This document shows, piece after piece, positions 52,644-61,146 of a stretch of DNA of 64,000 nucleotides (positions within the stretch are counted from its first letter, which is position 1; every line of letters begins with the position of its first letter). A program made the position numbers and the translations under genes. Under the pieces are notes generated by a model. The model ran no database searches. It was not told the origin of the DNA and was given only the letters and a program-made list of their open reading frames with translations. Source of the DNA: JACCVL01 sp963695375 (GTDB taxonomy: Bacteria; Actinomycetota; Actinomycetes; Propionibacteriales; Nocardioidaceae); NCBI GenBank assembly GCA_963695375.1, contig OY968767.1:62001-126000 (forward strand), in the 5' to 3' direction.

Positions 52644-55600
52644 GTGGCCGAGACCCCACAGGACGACTCCAGGACCCAGTTCGGGACCAACGAGTGGCTC
52701 GTCGACGAGATGTACGAGCAGTACCGGAACGATCCCGGCTCCGTGGACCGGGCCTGGGGCGAGTTCTTCGAGCAGCGGGACGGGGTCGGGTCCAGCAACG
52801 GCCGCCGGCCGGAGCAGGCGCGCGCCGACGCGAAGCCCGCCACCACCACCGACGGGTCGAAGCGTGCGCAGCCCCCGAGCGCCAGCAAGCCGGACCCCGA
52901 GAAGGGTGGCGGCGGGTCCACCGTGTCCCGGGCCAAGCAGGCCGCGGAGGCCCCGGCGGCCTCCTCGGCCGGGGCGCAGCCCACGCCCAAGGAGCCCGCG
53001 AAGCCCGTCGCGGCGGAGCCGACCGCGGAACCGGACCGGACGCCGCTGCGCGGCGCCTCCGCCCGCACCGTGGTGAACATGGACGCCAGCCTGACCGTCC
53101 CCACGGCGACCAGCGTGCGGTCCGTCCCGGCCAAGCTGCTGATCGACAACCGCATCGTCATCAACAACCACCTGGCCCGTGCCCGCGGCGGCAAGGTGTC
53201 CTTCACCCACCTGATCGGCTTCGCGCTGGTCAAGGCGCTGGCCGCGATGCCGGAGATGAACCGCGCCTACGACCTCGACGACAACGGCAAGCCGGTGCTC
53301 GTCTCGCCGACGCACGTCAACCTCGGGCTCGCCATCGACGTCGCGAAGTCCGATGGCAGCCGGCAACTCCTCGTGCCGTCCATCAAGGGGGCCGAGTCGA
53401 TGGACTTCGCGGCCTTCTGGACCGCGTACGAGGACATCGTCCGCAAGGCCCGCAACGGCAAGCTCGGCGTGGACGACTTCGTCGGCACCACGATCACGCT
53501 GACCAACCCCGGGACGATCGGCACCAACCACTCGGTCCCGCGGCTGATGCGCGGCCAGGGGACGATCATCGGCGTCGGGTCGATGGACTACCCCGCGCAG
53601 TACCAGGGCGCTTCGGAGAAGACCCTCAACGAGCTCGCCGTCAGCAAGGTGATGACGCTGACGTCGACCTACGACCACCGGATCATCCAGGGTGCGCAGT
53701 CCGGAGACTTCCTGCGCCGGGTGCACGCGTTGCTGCTCGGCGAGGACGGCTTCTACGACGAGATCTTCGCCGCCCTGCGCATCCCGTACGAGCCGGTGCG
53801 CTGGGCACGAGACGTCTCCGCGTCGCACGACGACGAGGTCAGCAAGCAGGCCCGGGTGCTGGAGCTGATCCATGCCTATCGGGTGCGCGGGCACATGATG
53901 GCCGACACCGACCCGCTCGAGTACCGCCAGCGCAGCCACCCCGACCTGGACGTCGTCACGCACGGCCTCACGCTGTGGGACCTCGAGCGCGAGTTCGCCA
54001 CCGGCTCGTTCGGCGGCGCGTCGCGGCGCTTCATGAAGCTGCGGTCCATCCTCGGCATCCTGCGGGACTCCTACTGCCGCACCGTCGGCATCGAGTACAT
54101 GCACATCCAGGACCCGGAGCAGCGCCGCTGGATCCAGGAGCGGGTGGAGCGGCCGCATGAGAAGCCGCCCCGCGAGGAGCAGCTGCGCATCCTGCACAAG
54201 CTGAACCAGGCCGAGGCGTTCGAGACGTTCCTGCAGACCAAGTTCGTCGGGCAGAAGCGGTTCAGCCTCGAGGGCGCGGAGACCACCGTCCCGCTGCTCG
54301 ACGAGCTGTGCGAGGCCGCCGCGGAGGCGTCGCTGGACGAGGTCTGCATCGGCATGGCGCACCGCGGCCGCCTCAACGTGCTGGTCAATATCGTCGGCAA
54401 GAGCGTGTCCCAGGTGTTCCGTGAGTTCGAGGGCAACATCGACCCGAGGACCGTCCAGGGCTCCGGTGACGTGAAGTACCACCTCGGCGCGGAGGGCGAG
54501 TTCGGCGCCGACAACGGCGCGACGATCAAGGTCTCGATGGCGGCCAACCCGTCACACCTGGAGGCCGTCGACCCGGTGCTCGAGGGCATCGCGAGGGCAA
54601 AGCAGGACCTGCTCAACCGTGGCGCCGCATACCCGGTGCTGCCCCTGCTCGTGCACGGAGACGCCGCCTTCGCCGGGCAGGGCGTGGTCGCAGAGACGCT
54701 GAACCTGTCCCAGCTGCGCGGCTACCGCACCGGCGGGTCCGTGCACCTGGTGGTGAACAACCAGGTCGGCTTCACCACCTCGCCGGCCTCCTCCCGCTCG
54801 TCGCTGTACTGCACCGACGTGGCGCGGATGGTGCAGGCGCCGATCTTCCACGTCAACGGCGACGACCCGGAGGCGTGCATCCGGGTGGCGCGGCTCGCCT
54901 TCGAGTATCGCCAGGCCTTCAACAAGGACGTGGTGATCGACCTCGTCTGTTACCGGCGGCGCGGACACAACGAGGGGGACGACCCCAGCTTCACCCAGCC
55001 GTTGATGTACGACCTGATCGAGAAGAAGCGGTCGGTGCGCAAGCTGTACACCGAGGCGCTGGTCGGACGCGGTGACATCACGGTGGAGGAGGCGGAGCAG
55101 GCGCTGCGCGACTACCAGCAGCAGCTCGAGCGGGTCTTCCGCGAGGTTCGGGAGGCGAGCAGTTCGCCCGCCGAGTACCAGACGGTGCCGGAGTACCCCA
55201 CCAAGCCGGCGACCGGACTCAGCACGGCCATCAGTGTCGAGGACCTGAAGACGATCGCGGACGCGTACTCGACGCCACCGGAGGGATTCACCGTCCACAA
55301 CAAGGTGATGCCGCAGCTGCAGCGCCGCGCCAACGCCATCACCAACGGGCCGCTCGACTGGGCGACAGCCGAGATGATCGCGCTCGGCTCGCTGCTGATG
55401 AACGGGCGACCGGTGCGGCTGACCGGGCAGGACTCCCGGCGGGGCACGTTCGTCCAGCGGTTCGCGACCATCGTCGACCGGGTCAACGGCGAGGAGTGGA
55501 CGCCGCTGCGGCACCTGTCCCCCGACCAGGCGCCGCTGTTCGTCTACGACTCCTTGTTGTCGGAGTACGCCACCATGGGCTTCGAGTACGGCTACTCGGT

Positions 55601-56378
55601 GGCGCGTCCCGAGGCGCTGGTGCTGTGGGAGGCGCAGTTCGGCGACTTCATGAACGGTGCGCAGATCGTCATCGACGAGTACATCGTCGCGGGCGAGGCG
55701 AAGTGGCAGCAGCGCTCCGGTGTCGTCCTGCTGCTGCCACACGGCTACGAGGGGCAGGGGCCGGACCACTCGTCCGCCCGGATCGAGCGCTTCCTCACCC
55801 TGGCCGCCGACGACGCCTTCACGGTTGCCCAGCCGAGCTCGCCGGCCAACTACTTCCACCTGCTGCGCCTCCAGTCGCTCGGTGACGTGCACCGGCCGAT
55901 GGTGGTGTTCACGCCGAAGTCGATGCTGCGCAGCAAGACGGCGGTCTCGACCCCCGAGGACTTCACCTCTGGCTCGTTCCAACCGGTCATCGGCGACCAG
56001 CTGGACGACCCGGACGCCGTTGAGACGCTGCTGCTGTGCTCGGGCAAGGTGGCCTGGGAGCTGCGCGCCGAGCGCGCCAAGCGGCAGGGCGACCAGGTGA
56101 CCACCGCTATCGCAGCGGTCGAGCGGCTCTACCCGCGGCCGGTTCCCGAGATCAAGGCCGAGCTCGAGCGCTACCCGAACCTGCGTCGGATCCGCTGGGT
56201 GCAGGACGAGCCCGCGAACATGGGGGCCTGGCCGCACATGGCGCTGCAGCTGACGCCCGAGCTCGGCGGCATCGAGTTCACCCCGGTCTCCCGGCCCGAG
56301 TCGTCGGCGCCTTCGGTGGGCCAGGTGTCGCGGCACACCGATCAGCAGAAGGCCCTGCTCGAAAAGGCGTTCGGCTGA
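52644..56378 (+). CDS. kgd: Multifunctional 2-oxoglutarate decarboxylase/dehydrogenase E1-E2 (Kgd)
   Basis: 1244 aa from GTG 52644. Residues 1-45 are the E1 N-terminal helix (FGTNEWLVDEMYEQY), 45-125 an Ala/Pro/Lys linker, about 130-360 an E2-like acyltransferase domain with the YDHRIIQGAQSGDFL active site, and about 400-1244 the ThDP-dependent E1 (GMAHRGRLNVLVNI, GDAAFAGQGVV, HNEGDDPSFTQP). It decarboxylates 2-oxoglutarate for the TCA cycle. The E2 domain lacks a lipoyl domain, as in mycobacteria and corynebacteria. Followed one base later by the DUF6104 gene. Confidence 0.97.
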   Translation: MAETPQDDSRTQFGTNEWLVDEMYEQYRNDPGSVDRAWGEFFEQRDGVGSSNGRRPEQARADAKPATTTDGSKRAQPPSASKPDPEKGGGGSTVSRAKQAAEAPAASSAGAQPTPKEPAKPVAAEPTAEPDRTPLRGASARTVVNMDASLTVPTATSVRSVPAKLLIDNRIVINNHLARARGGKVSFTHLIGFALVKALAAMPEMNRAYDLDDNGKPVLVSPTHVNLGLAIDVAKSDGSRQLLVPSIKGAESMDFAAFWTAYEDIVRKARNGKLGVDDFVGTTITLTNPGTIGTNHSVPRLMRGQGTIIGVGSMDYPAQYQGASEKTLNELAVSKVMTLTSTYDHRIIQGAQSGDFLRRVHALLLGEDGFYDEIFAALRIPYEPVRWARDVSASHDDEVSKQARVLELIHAYRVRGHMMADTDPLEYRQRSHPDLDVVTHGLTLWDLEREFATGSFGGASRRFMKLRSILGILRDSYCRTVGIEYMHIQDPEQRRWIQERVERPHEKPPREEQLRILHKLNQAEAFETFLQTKFVGQKRFSLEGAETTVPLLDELCEAAAEASLDEVCIGMAHRGRLNVLVNIVGKSVSQVFREFEGNIDPRTVQGSGDVKYHLGAEGEFGADNGATIKVSMAANPSHLEAVDPVLEGIARAKQDLLNRGAAYPVLPLLVHGDAAFAGQGVVAETLNLSQLRGYRTGGSVHLVVNNQVGFTTSPASSRSSLYCTDVARMVQAPIFHVNGDDPEACIRVARLAFEYRQAFNKDVVIDLVCYRRRGHNEGDDPSFTQPLMYDLIEKKRSVRKLYTEALVGRGDITVEEAEQALRDYQQQLERVFREVREASSSPAEYQTVPEYPTKPATGLSTAISVEDLKTIADAYSTPPEGFTVHNKVMPQLQRRANAITNGPLDWATAEMIALGSLLMNGRPVRLTGQDSRRGTFVQRFATIVDRVNGEEWTPLRHLSPDQAPLFVYDSLLSEYATMGFEYGYSVARPEALVLWEAQFGDFMNGAQIVIDEYIVAGEAKWQQRSGVVLLLPHGYEGQGPDHSSARIERFLTLAADDAFTVAQPSSPANYFHLLRLQSLGDVHRPMVVFTPKSMLRSKTAVSTPEDFTSGSFQPVIGDQLDDPDAVETLLLCSGKVAWELRAERAKRQGDQVTTAIAAVERLYPRPVPEIKAELERYPNLRRIRWVQDEPANMGAWPHMALQLTPELGGIEFTPVSRPESSAPSVGQVSRHTDQQKALLEKAFG

Positions 56379-56379
56379 C

Positions 56380-56559
56380 ATGTACTTCACCGACCGCGGC
56401 GTCGAGGAGCTGCAGGAGCGCCGGGGCGACGAGCAGGTCAGCCTCGCCTGGCTCGCCGACCGGCTGAGCGAGTTCGTCGACCTCAACCCCGAGTTCGAGA
56501 TGCCGGTCGAGCGGCTGGCCACCTGGCTGGCCCGACTCGACGACGACCCCGACGACTGA
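56380..56559 (+). CDS. DUF6104-family small protein
   Basis: 59 aa from ATG 56380, one base after the kgd stop. MYFTDRGVEELQERRG and ERLATWLARLDD are typical of this short, acidic actinobacterial family that regularly follows kgd. No enzymatic motif; its co-occurrence suggests a role linked to the 2-oxoglutarate dehydrogenase complex. Confidence 0.75.
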   Translation: MYFTDRGVEELQERRGDEQVSLAWLADRLSEFVDLNPEFEMPVERLATWLARLDDDPDD

Positions 56560-56575
56560 CCCCCCCCCCCCCCCC
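56560..56575 (+). repeat. Run of 16 cytosines
   Basis: Starts directly after the DUF6104 stop codon and leads into the first 22-bp repeat unit. Length may be unreliable in the assembly. Confidence 0.9.
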
Positions 56576-56615
56576 GCGATCCGTCAGTTCCGACCCCGCG
56601 ATCCGTCAGTTCCGA
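56572..56615. repeat. Left array: two copies of a 22-bp repeat
   Basis: Two exact head-to-tail copies (56572-56593, 56594-56615) of a unit that on this strand starts CCCCGCGATCCG and ends TCAGTTCCGA. The second copy contains the TGA stop of the GNAT gene (minus strand). The same unit appears in opposite orientation at 57130-57195. Confidence 0.95.
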
Positions 56616-57097
56616 AGCATCCGTACTTCTCGGAGGCCGCCGAAATCGGGACTCTCCTTTTCCTGGCCGTCAGCCGCGAATCCCAGGCGCGTGTAGTAGC
56701 TCCGCGCCCGCGGATTCCGGTCCGCGACCCAGAGATACGCCGCCGAAGCACCGATGACGGGCTCGACGAGGCGATCGGCCAAGCCGGTGCCATGCCAGGA
56801 CGCCCGTACGTACAGCGCGTACAGCTCGGTGACAGCGGCCAGGTCGGCATCCCGCCCCGGACCGGCGCTGCACAAACCCACAACCAGACCGCCGGCGGTG
56901 GCGAGCACGGTCCGTCGCGACTCGTCCCGCAAGCTGTGCTCCCACCGCCGCTGCAGACCAGGAAGATCTCCAGTGAGCCCAGCAAGAACGTTCGGTAGCA
57001 CCATTCCTGCGTAGGCCTCTTGCCAGCACGCGGCGTGGCACCGAGCCAAACCAAAGCCATCACGGGCACCTGCCGGTCGGATCTCGGCCTGCTGCAC
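56606..57097 (-). CDS. GNAT-family N-acetyltransferase in a repeat-flanked cassette
   Basis: 163 aa from GTG 57097 with GAGGTGG upstream. GNAT fold: IRPAGARDGFGLARCHAACW at the start, then ELYALYVRASWHGTGLADRL with the acetyl-CoA loop in place of the Q/RxxGxG/A motif, and NPRARSYYTRLGFAADG at the end. It would acetylate a small molecule or protein amine. Codon use is unlike the neighbours, with many A- or T-ending codons in the first 60 codons (CAA, GCA, GGA, CTA, GTT, CTT, ACT, GAT), indicating recent acquisition. Its stop lies inside a 22-bp repeat and inverted copies lie upstream. Confidence 0.85.
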   Translation of the reverse strand: MQQAEIRPAGARDGFGLARCHAACWQEAYAGMVLPNVLAGLTGDLPGLQRRWEHSLRDESRRTVLATAGGLVVGLCSAGPGRDADLAAVTELYALYVRASWHGTGLADRLVEPVIGASAAYLWVADRNPRARSYYTRLGFAADGQEKESPDFGGLREVRMLRN

Positions 57098-57129
57098 GGG
57101 GCACCACCTCGAGCTGACGGCCAGTCGGG

Positions 57130-57195
57130 TCGGAATCGACGGATCGCGGGGTCGGAAGTGACGGATCGCGGGGTCGGAACTGACGGATCGCGGGG
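57130..57195. repeat. Right array: three copies of the 22-bp repeat, inverted relative to the left array
   Basis: Units at 57130-57151, 57152-57173 and 57174-57195 start TCGGAA and end GACGGATCGCGGGG, the third being the exact reverse complement of the left units; the first and second differ at one or two positions between TCGGAA and GACGG. The arrays bracket the GNAT gene as roughly 44-bp terminal inverted repeats. Confidence 0.95.
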
Positions 57196-57215
57196 TTGTG
57201 GGTGGTCTCGGGGGG

Positions 57216-58184
57216 TCAGGGGGTGAGGACGATCTTGCCGAAGACGTCGCCGGCGGCCATCGCGGCGAAACCGTCCCGCGCCTGGTCCATCGGCAGCGTC
57301 CGGTCGATCAGCGGCCGCACCCCGGTCACCGCCATGAAGTCGGCGAGCTGGCGCAGCTCGTCCCGCGTCCCCATCGTCGAGCCCTGCACCCGCAGCTGCA
57401 GGAAGAAGATCCGGTTCAGCTCACCGACCTCCGGGGTGAACCCGGACGTCGCGCCGGCGATCACCATGGTCCCGCCCGGGCGGAGCGACTTGATCGAGTG
57501 CGACCACGTCGCCGCACCCACGGTCTCCAGCACGGCGTCGACCCGCTGCGGGAGCCGGGCCCCGGTCTCCACCGCCTCGTGGGCGCCGATCTCCTCGGCC
57601 CTCGCCCGTTTGGCCTCGTCCCGACTGGTGGCGAACACCCGCATCCCGGCAGCGCGCGCCAGGACGATCAGCGCGCTCGCCACGCCACCACCCGCGCCCT
57701 GCACCAGCAGGCTGTCCCCCGGGCGCAGCCCCGACTGGACGAACAGCATCCGGTACGCGGTCAACCACGCGGTCGGCAGGCAGGCCGCCTCCTCCAGCGA
57801 CAGCGCCTCCGGCTTCGGCACGACATTGCGGGCCGGAACCCGGACCTCCTCGGCGAACGTGCCGGGGTAGCGCTCGGACAGCAGCGACCGCTTCGGGTCC
57901 AGGGTCTCGTCCCCGGACCAGCCCGGCGACGAGATGACCGCGTGCACGAGCACCTCGTTCCCGTCGGCGTCGACCCCGGCAGCGTCGCAGCCCAGCACCA
58001 TCGGCAGCAGGTCCTCCGACAGCCCGACCCCCTGCAGCGACCACAGGTCGTGGTGGTTCAGCGCCGCCGCACGGACCCGGACGGTGACCCAGTCCGCGGG
58101 GGTCTCACCGGGGGCGACATCGCCGACCACCAGCCCCGCCAGCGGGTCGTCACGGTCGAACTTCTCCACGTACGCGCCCAACAT
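57216..58184 (-). CDS. Zinc-binding-type alcohol dehydrogenase / quinone oxidoreductase family
   Basis: 322 aa medium-chain dehydrogenase. ALNHHDLWSLQGVG and VLGCDAAGVD form the N-terminal GroES-like domain; the cofactor site is LLVQGAGGGVASALIVLA. The structural zinc cysteines are missing, so it is closer to the zinc-free quinone-reductase branch. Substrate unknown. It ends 20 nt from the right repeat array. Confidence 0.82.
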   Translation of the reverse strand: MLGAYVEKFDRDDPLAGLVVGDVAPGETPADWVTVRVRAAALNHHDLWSLQGVGLSEDLLPMVLGCDAAGVDADGNEVLVHAVISSPGWSGDETLDPKRSLLSERYPGTFAEEVRVPARNVVPKPEALSLEEAACLPTAWLTAYRMLFVQSGLRPGDSLLVQGAGGGVASALIVLARAAGMRVFATSRDEAKRARAEEIGAHEAVETGARLPQRVDAVLETVGAATWSHSIKSLRPGGTMVIAGATSGFTPEVGELNRIFFLQLRVQGSTMGTRDELRQLADFMAVTGVRPLIDRTLPMDQARDGFAAMAAGDVFGKIVLTP

Positions 58185-58271
58185 GGCGTCGACCCTAGTG
58201 CCGATCCCGTACGCCAGCAGGACGGCCAGCAGGACGGCCAGCAGCCCGGCCCGGAGACGACCCGGAGCGGC

Positions 58272-59513
58272 TCACGCCCGCGCCAGCCCCTCGGCCCGCG
58301 CCTGCACCCGCACTGCTTCGGCAACCGCCGGCACGAGCCGCGGATCGAACGCGGAGGGGACGATCCGGTCCGGGTCGCCGTCGGCGGCGAGGTCGGCGAT
58401 GGCCCAGGCGGCGGCAAGCTTCATCCGCTCCGACACCCGGCTGGCGGCGACGTCCAGCGCGCCGCGGAAGACCCCGGGGAAGGCGAGCACGTTGTTGATC
58501 TGGTTGGGGTGGTCGGATCGGCCGGTCGCCACCACCGCTGCGTAGCGGTGCGCCACGTCCGGCGGCACCTCGGGGTCAGGGTTGGCCAGCGCAAACACGA
58601 TCGCGTCCCGCGCCATCAACGCCAGCAGCTCCCCCGGCACCACCGCGCCGGAGACCCCGATGAACACGTCGGCGCCGGCCAGCGCCCCGGCCAGGTCGGA
58701 GGCGCCGGTGCACTCGCCGAGCTCGGCCAGCACCTGCCGCTTGACCGGGGTGAGGTCGTCCCGCTCGGCGCGCAGCACCCCGTGCCGATCGACCAGGGTG
58801 ACCTGGTCGGCACCGGCTACCCGGAGCATCCGACCCACCGCGATGCCGGCCGCGCCGGCGCCGAGCAACACCACCCGAGCATCGGCGAAGCTGCGGCCGG
58901 TCACCGCGAGCGCGTTCCGCAGCGCCGCTGTGACGACGATCGCGGTGCCGTGCTGATCGTCGTGGAAGACCGGGATGTCGACGCGCTCCTGGAGCCGCCG
59001 CTCCACCTCGAAGCACCGCGGGGCGGCGATGTCCTCCAGGTTGATCCCCCCGAAGCTCGGCGCCAGCAGCGCGGCGGTGTGCACGATCTCGTCGACGTCG
59101 GTGGTGTCCAGGCACAGCGGCACGGCGTCGATCCCGGCGAACTGCTCGAACAGCAGCGCCTTCCCCTCCATCACCGGCATCGCCGCGGCCGGGCCGACGT
59201 CCCCCAGGCCGAGGACGGCAGTGCCGTCGGTGACCACCGCCACCGTGTTCGGGACCCAGGTGTAGGACCGGCTCAGCCGGGCGTCCCGCGCGATCGCCCG
59301 GGAGACCTGGGCGACCCCCGGGGTGTAGGCGAGCGACAGGTCGGCGGCGTCCCGCAGCGGAACCGACGAGGACACCCGGAGCTTGCCGCCCGCATGCAGG
59401 TCGAAGACGGGGTCACCGCGGTACGGGTGCGCGGCGGCCGGCACCTCGGGCGCCGGATCCGGGAGCGCGGGTGGGGCGGGAGACCGAGGTGGAGTGAGCA
59501 GGTACGGACGCAT
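58272..59513 (-). CDS. NAD-dependent malic enzyme
   Basis: 413 aa from ATG 59513. SLAYTPGVAQVSRAI, GLGDVGPAAAMPVMEGKALLF and FHDDQHGTAIVV carry the malate and metal sites, and VLLGAGAAGIAVGRML the NAD site; FALANPDPEVPPD closes the family pattern. It decarboxylates malate to pyruvate. The short form without a phosphotransacetylase domain. Upstream is the 3' end of sodX, with a 168-bp gap if sodX ends at 59682. Confidence 0.93.
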   Translation of the reverse strand: MRPYLLTPPRSPAPPALPDPAPEVPAAAHPYRGDPVFDLHAGGKLRVSSSVPLRDAADLSLAYTPGVAQVSRAIARDARLSRSYTWVPNTVAVVTDGTAVLGLGDVGPAAAMPVMEGKALLFEQFAGIDAVPLCLDTTDVDEIVHTAALLAPSFGGINLEDIAAPRCFEVERRLQERVDIPVFHDDQHGTAIVVTAALRNALAVTGRSFADARVVLLGAGAAGIAVGRMLRVAGADQVTLVDRHGVLRAERDDLTPVKRQVLAELGECTGASDLAGALAGADVFIGVSGAVVPGELLALMARDAIVFALANPDPEVPPDVAHRYAAVVATGRSDHPNQINNVLAFPGVFRGALDVAASRVSERMKLAAAWAIADLAADGDPDRIVPSAFDPRLVPAVAEAVRVQARAEGLARA

Positions 59514-59681
59514 GGGAACGCCTTCGCGCAGGAGCGGCGTGGCTCGACCTCGACCCGCGAGCGGGCCGGGAGCCACCCCCGGACGGGGACACCGGTCCGG
59601 CGCCGTACGGGGCGGCTGTCGAGCGAGGGTCGCCCGCTCAGGCGGCGATCATTGCACGTCCGCGGCCGCGACGGGGGTCCG

Positions 59682-60073
59682 TCACCGCCTCGACACCGCC
59701 TCCACCACCGCCTCCACCACCGCATCGACCACTGCATCGACGTCCGTCGGCGACGCAGCCATCGGCGCACGGCCTTGCCGGCGGCGCCCGGCGGCCACAC
59801 CGGCGCGAGCACCACCGCGCGCACGTCGGCCGGCGGGATCGCACCGACCGCCCACGAGTCCACCCCCTCCACCGGGTTGTCGCGCTCGACCCACCACCCG
59901 TCCGGCGCGAGCTCACCGAGCCGCTTGACGGCCAGCACGTCCGAGGGCAGCCGCACCACCGCCAGCCGGCCGGGCCGGAGCCGCCCGCCGTACCGCACCA
60001 GCAGCCGGTCACCGGACGTCAGTGTCGGCGCCATCGAGCGACCTCGGACCACGACGAGGCCCCACCGCGGCAC
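59682..60073 (-). CDS. sodX: Nickel-SOD maturation protease (SodX), apparent frameshift near C-terminus
   Basis: The signal-peptidase-like domain runs in one frame from GTG 60073 (GAGGGAGG upstream; GTGs at 60079 and 60082 are alternatives) to about 59758: VVRGRSMAPTLTSGDRLLV holds the catalytic Ser and DVLAVKRLGE the Lys. After WPPGAAGKAVRRW the same frame becomes Arg/Trp-rich and stays open to 59273 inside the malic enzyme gene. A second frame reads SPTDVDAVVDAVVEAVVEAV and stops at 59682, the more natural end. SodX removes the SodN propeptide; it is divergent from sodN. Confidence 0.75.
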
Positions 60074-60156
60074 TGCCACCACCTCCCTCGCACCCCGCGC
60101 CAGCGGCCCCCTCGTCCGGGCCCGGATGCGCCCGCGCGGTCGGCCGATCCCGGGGG

Positions 60157-60181
60157 TAGTGTCGCGCTCAGCACTCTGCTG
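60157..60181. promoter_or_regulatory. Possible sodN promoter -10 and operator palindrome
   Basis: TAGTGT (60157-60162) is a TANNNT -10 candidate for sodN. A 13-bp palindrome CAGCA-ctc-TGCTG (60169-60181) falls at the expected transcription start, 26 bp before the start codon, a position suited to a repressor. Confidence 0.35.
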
Positions 60182-60207
60182 GACGACCTCGACCGGAAGG
60201 ATCACTG

Positions 60208-60624
60208 ATGCCAGTGCGTCTCCTGTCCCGCCTGCTGGAGCCGACCGTTGAGGTGCAGGCCCACTGCGACCTGCCGTGCGGTGTCTATGACCCCGCCCAG
60301 GCCAGGATCGAGGCCCAGTCGGTCAAGGCGATCGCCGAGAAGATGGCCGACAACGACGACCCTGCCTTCCAGACCCGGGCCCTGCTGATCAAGGAACAGC
60401 GCTCCGAGCTGGTGAAGCACCACCTGTGGGTGCTGTGGACCGACTACTTCAAGCCGCCGCACTTCGAGGCGCACCCGCAGTTGCACGAGCTGTTCAACAA
60501 GGCGACCAAGCTCGCCGGCGGCGGTGGCGGGACGAAGAGCTCGTCCGACGTGGAGACCGCCGACCAGCTGCTGGCCGCCGTGGACGAGATCGCGGAGATC
60601 TTCTGGGAGACCAAGAAGGGATGA
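60208..60624 (+). CDS. sodN: Nickel superoxide dismutase
   Basis: 138 aa from ATG 60208 (GGAAGG upstream). Residues 1-18 are a propeptide; mature Ni-SOD begins with the nickel hook HCDLPCGVYDP, giving His1, Cys2 and Cys6. The rest is the four-helix bundle (ALLIKEQRSELVKHHLWVLWTDYF). It dismutates superoxide in the cytoplasm. The divergent neighbour encodes its processing protease. Confidence 0.97.
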   Translation: MPVRLLSRLLEPTVEVQAHCDLPCGVYDPAQARIEAQSVKAIAEKMADNDDPAFQTRALLIKEQRSELVKHHLWVLWTDYFKPPHFEAHPQLHELFNKATKLAGGGGGTKSSSDVETADQLLAAVDEIAEIFWETKKG

Positions 60625-60721
60625 GCGCGTCGAGATCGGGGCTCAGCGCGGTGCTCGATATAGGGTGCGCGTGATCGGCTGACCGGCTGGTCGGTCGTGG
60701 CGGAAGAGGGGTCGAGCCGTC

Positions 60722-61135
60722 GTGTTCGAGGGGCAGCCACGGGGGTCGCAAACCGCAGAGCGGGCGGAAGTGGTCCTGTCGGTGCCCGCCGACAGCCTCT
60801 ACCTGTCCGTCGTCCGGACCGCGGCCGCCGGGCTCGGTGCCCGGCTGGACTTCACGCTGGACGACATCGAGGACCTTCGCATCGCCGTCGACGAGGCATG
60901 CGCCCTGTTGCTGAAGCAGGCACGGGCGGACTCCACCGTGCAGGTGTCCTTCGGTCTCCAACCGAACGCGCTCCGCGTCCGGGCCAGCGCCACCTGCGAC
61001 CGTCCGATGGTGCCGTCCAGCGAGGGCTTCTCGTGGACCGTGCTCGCTGCCCTCACCAGCAGCCTGGACATGGAGGTCGTGGGCTCGGATCTCGTGATCA
61101 CGCTCGCCCGCGTCCGCGGGGGCATCGAGGACTGA
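60722..61135 (+). CDS. rsbW: RsbW-like anti-sigma factor (serine protein kinase fold)
   Basis: 137 aa from GTG 60722. N box LRIAVDEACALLLKQA at about residues 56-71; the remaining ATP-binding loops are short and the G1/G2 boxes poorly conserved, as in many actinobacterial RsbW proteins. It would hold the sigma factor encoded 11 nt downstream. Release would need an anti-anti-sigma protein not seen in this window; the MEDS/ATPase protein at 36601 is a possible part of the circuit. Confidence 0.85.
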   Translation: MFEGQPRGSQTAERAEVVLSVPADSLYLSVVRTAAAGLGARLDFTLDDIEDLRIAVDEACALLLKQARADSTVQVSFGLQPNALRVRASATCDRPMVPSSEGFSWTVLAALTSSLDMEVVGSDLVITLARVRGGIED

Positions 61136-61146
61136 GGACGCCCCAC

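Noticed and set aside
56560..57215. GNAT cassette as a classical IS element
   Set aside because: The only gene is an acetyltransferase; no transposase and no clear target duplication is visible.
59273..60205. A 310-residue SodX
   Set aside because: The extension is low-complexity Arg/Trp-rich and then runs in another frame inside the malic enzyme gene; a frameshift is more likely.
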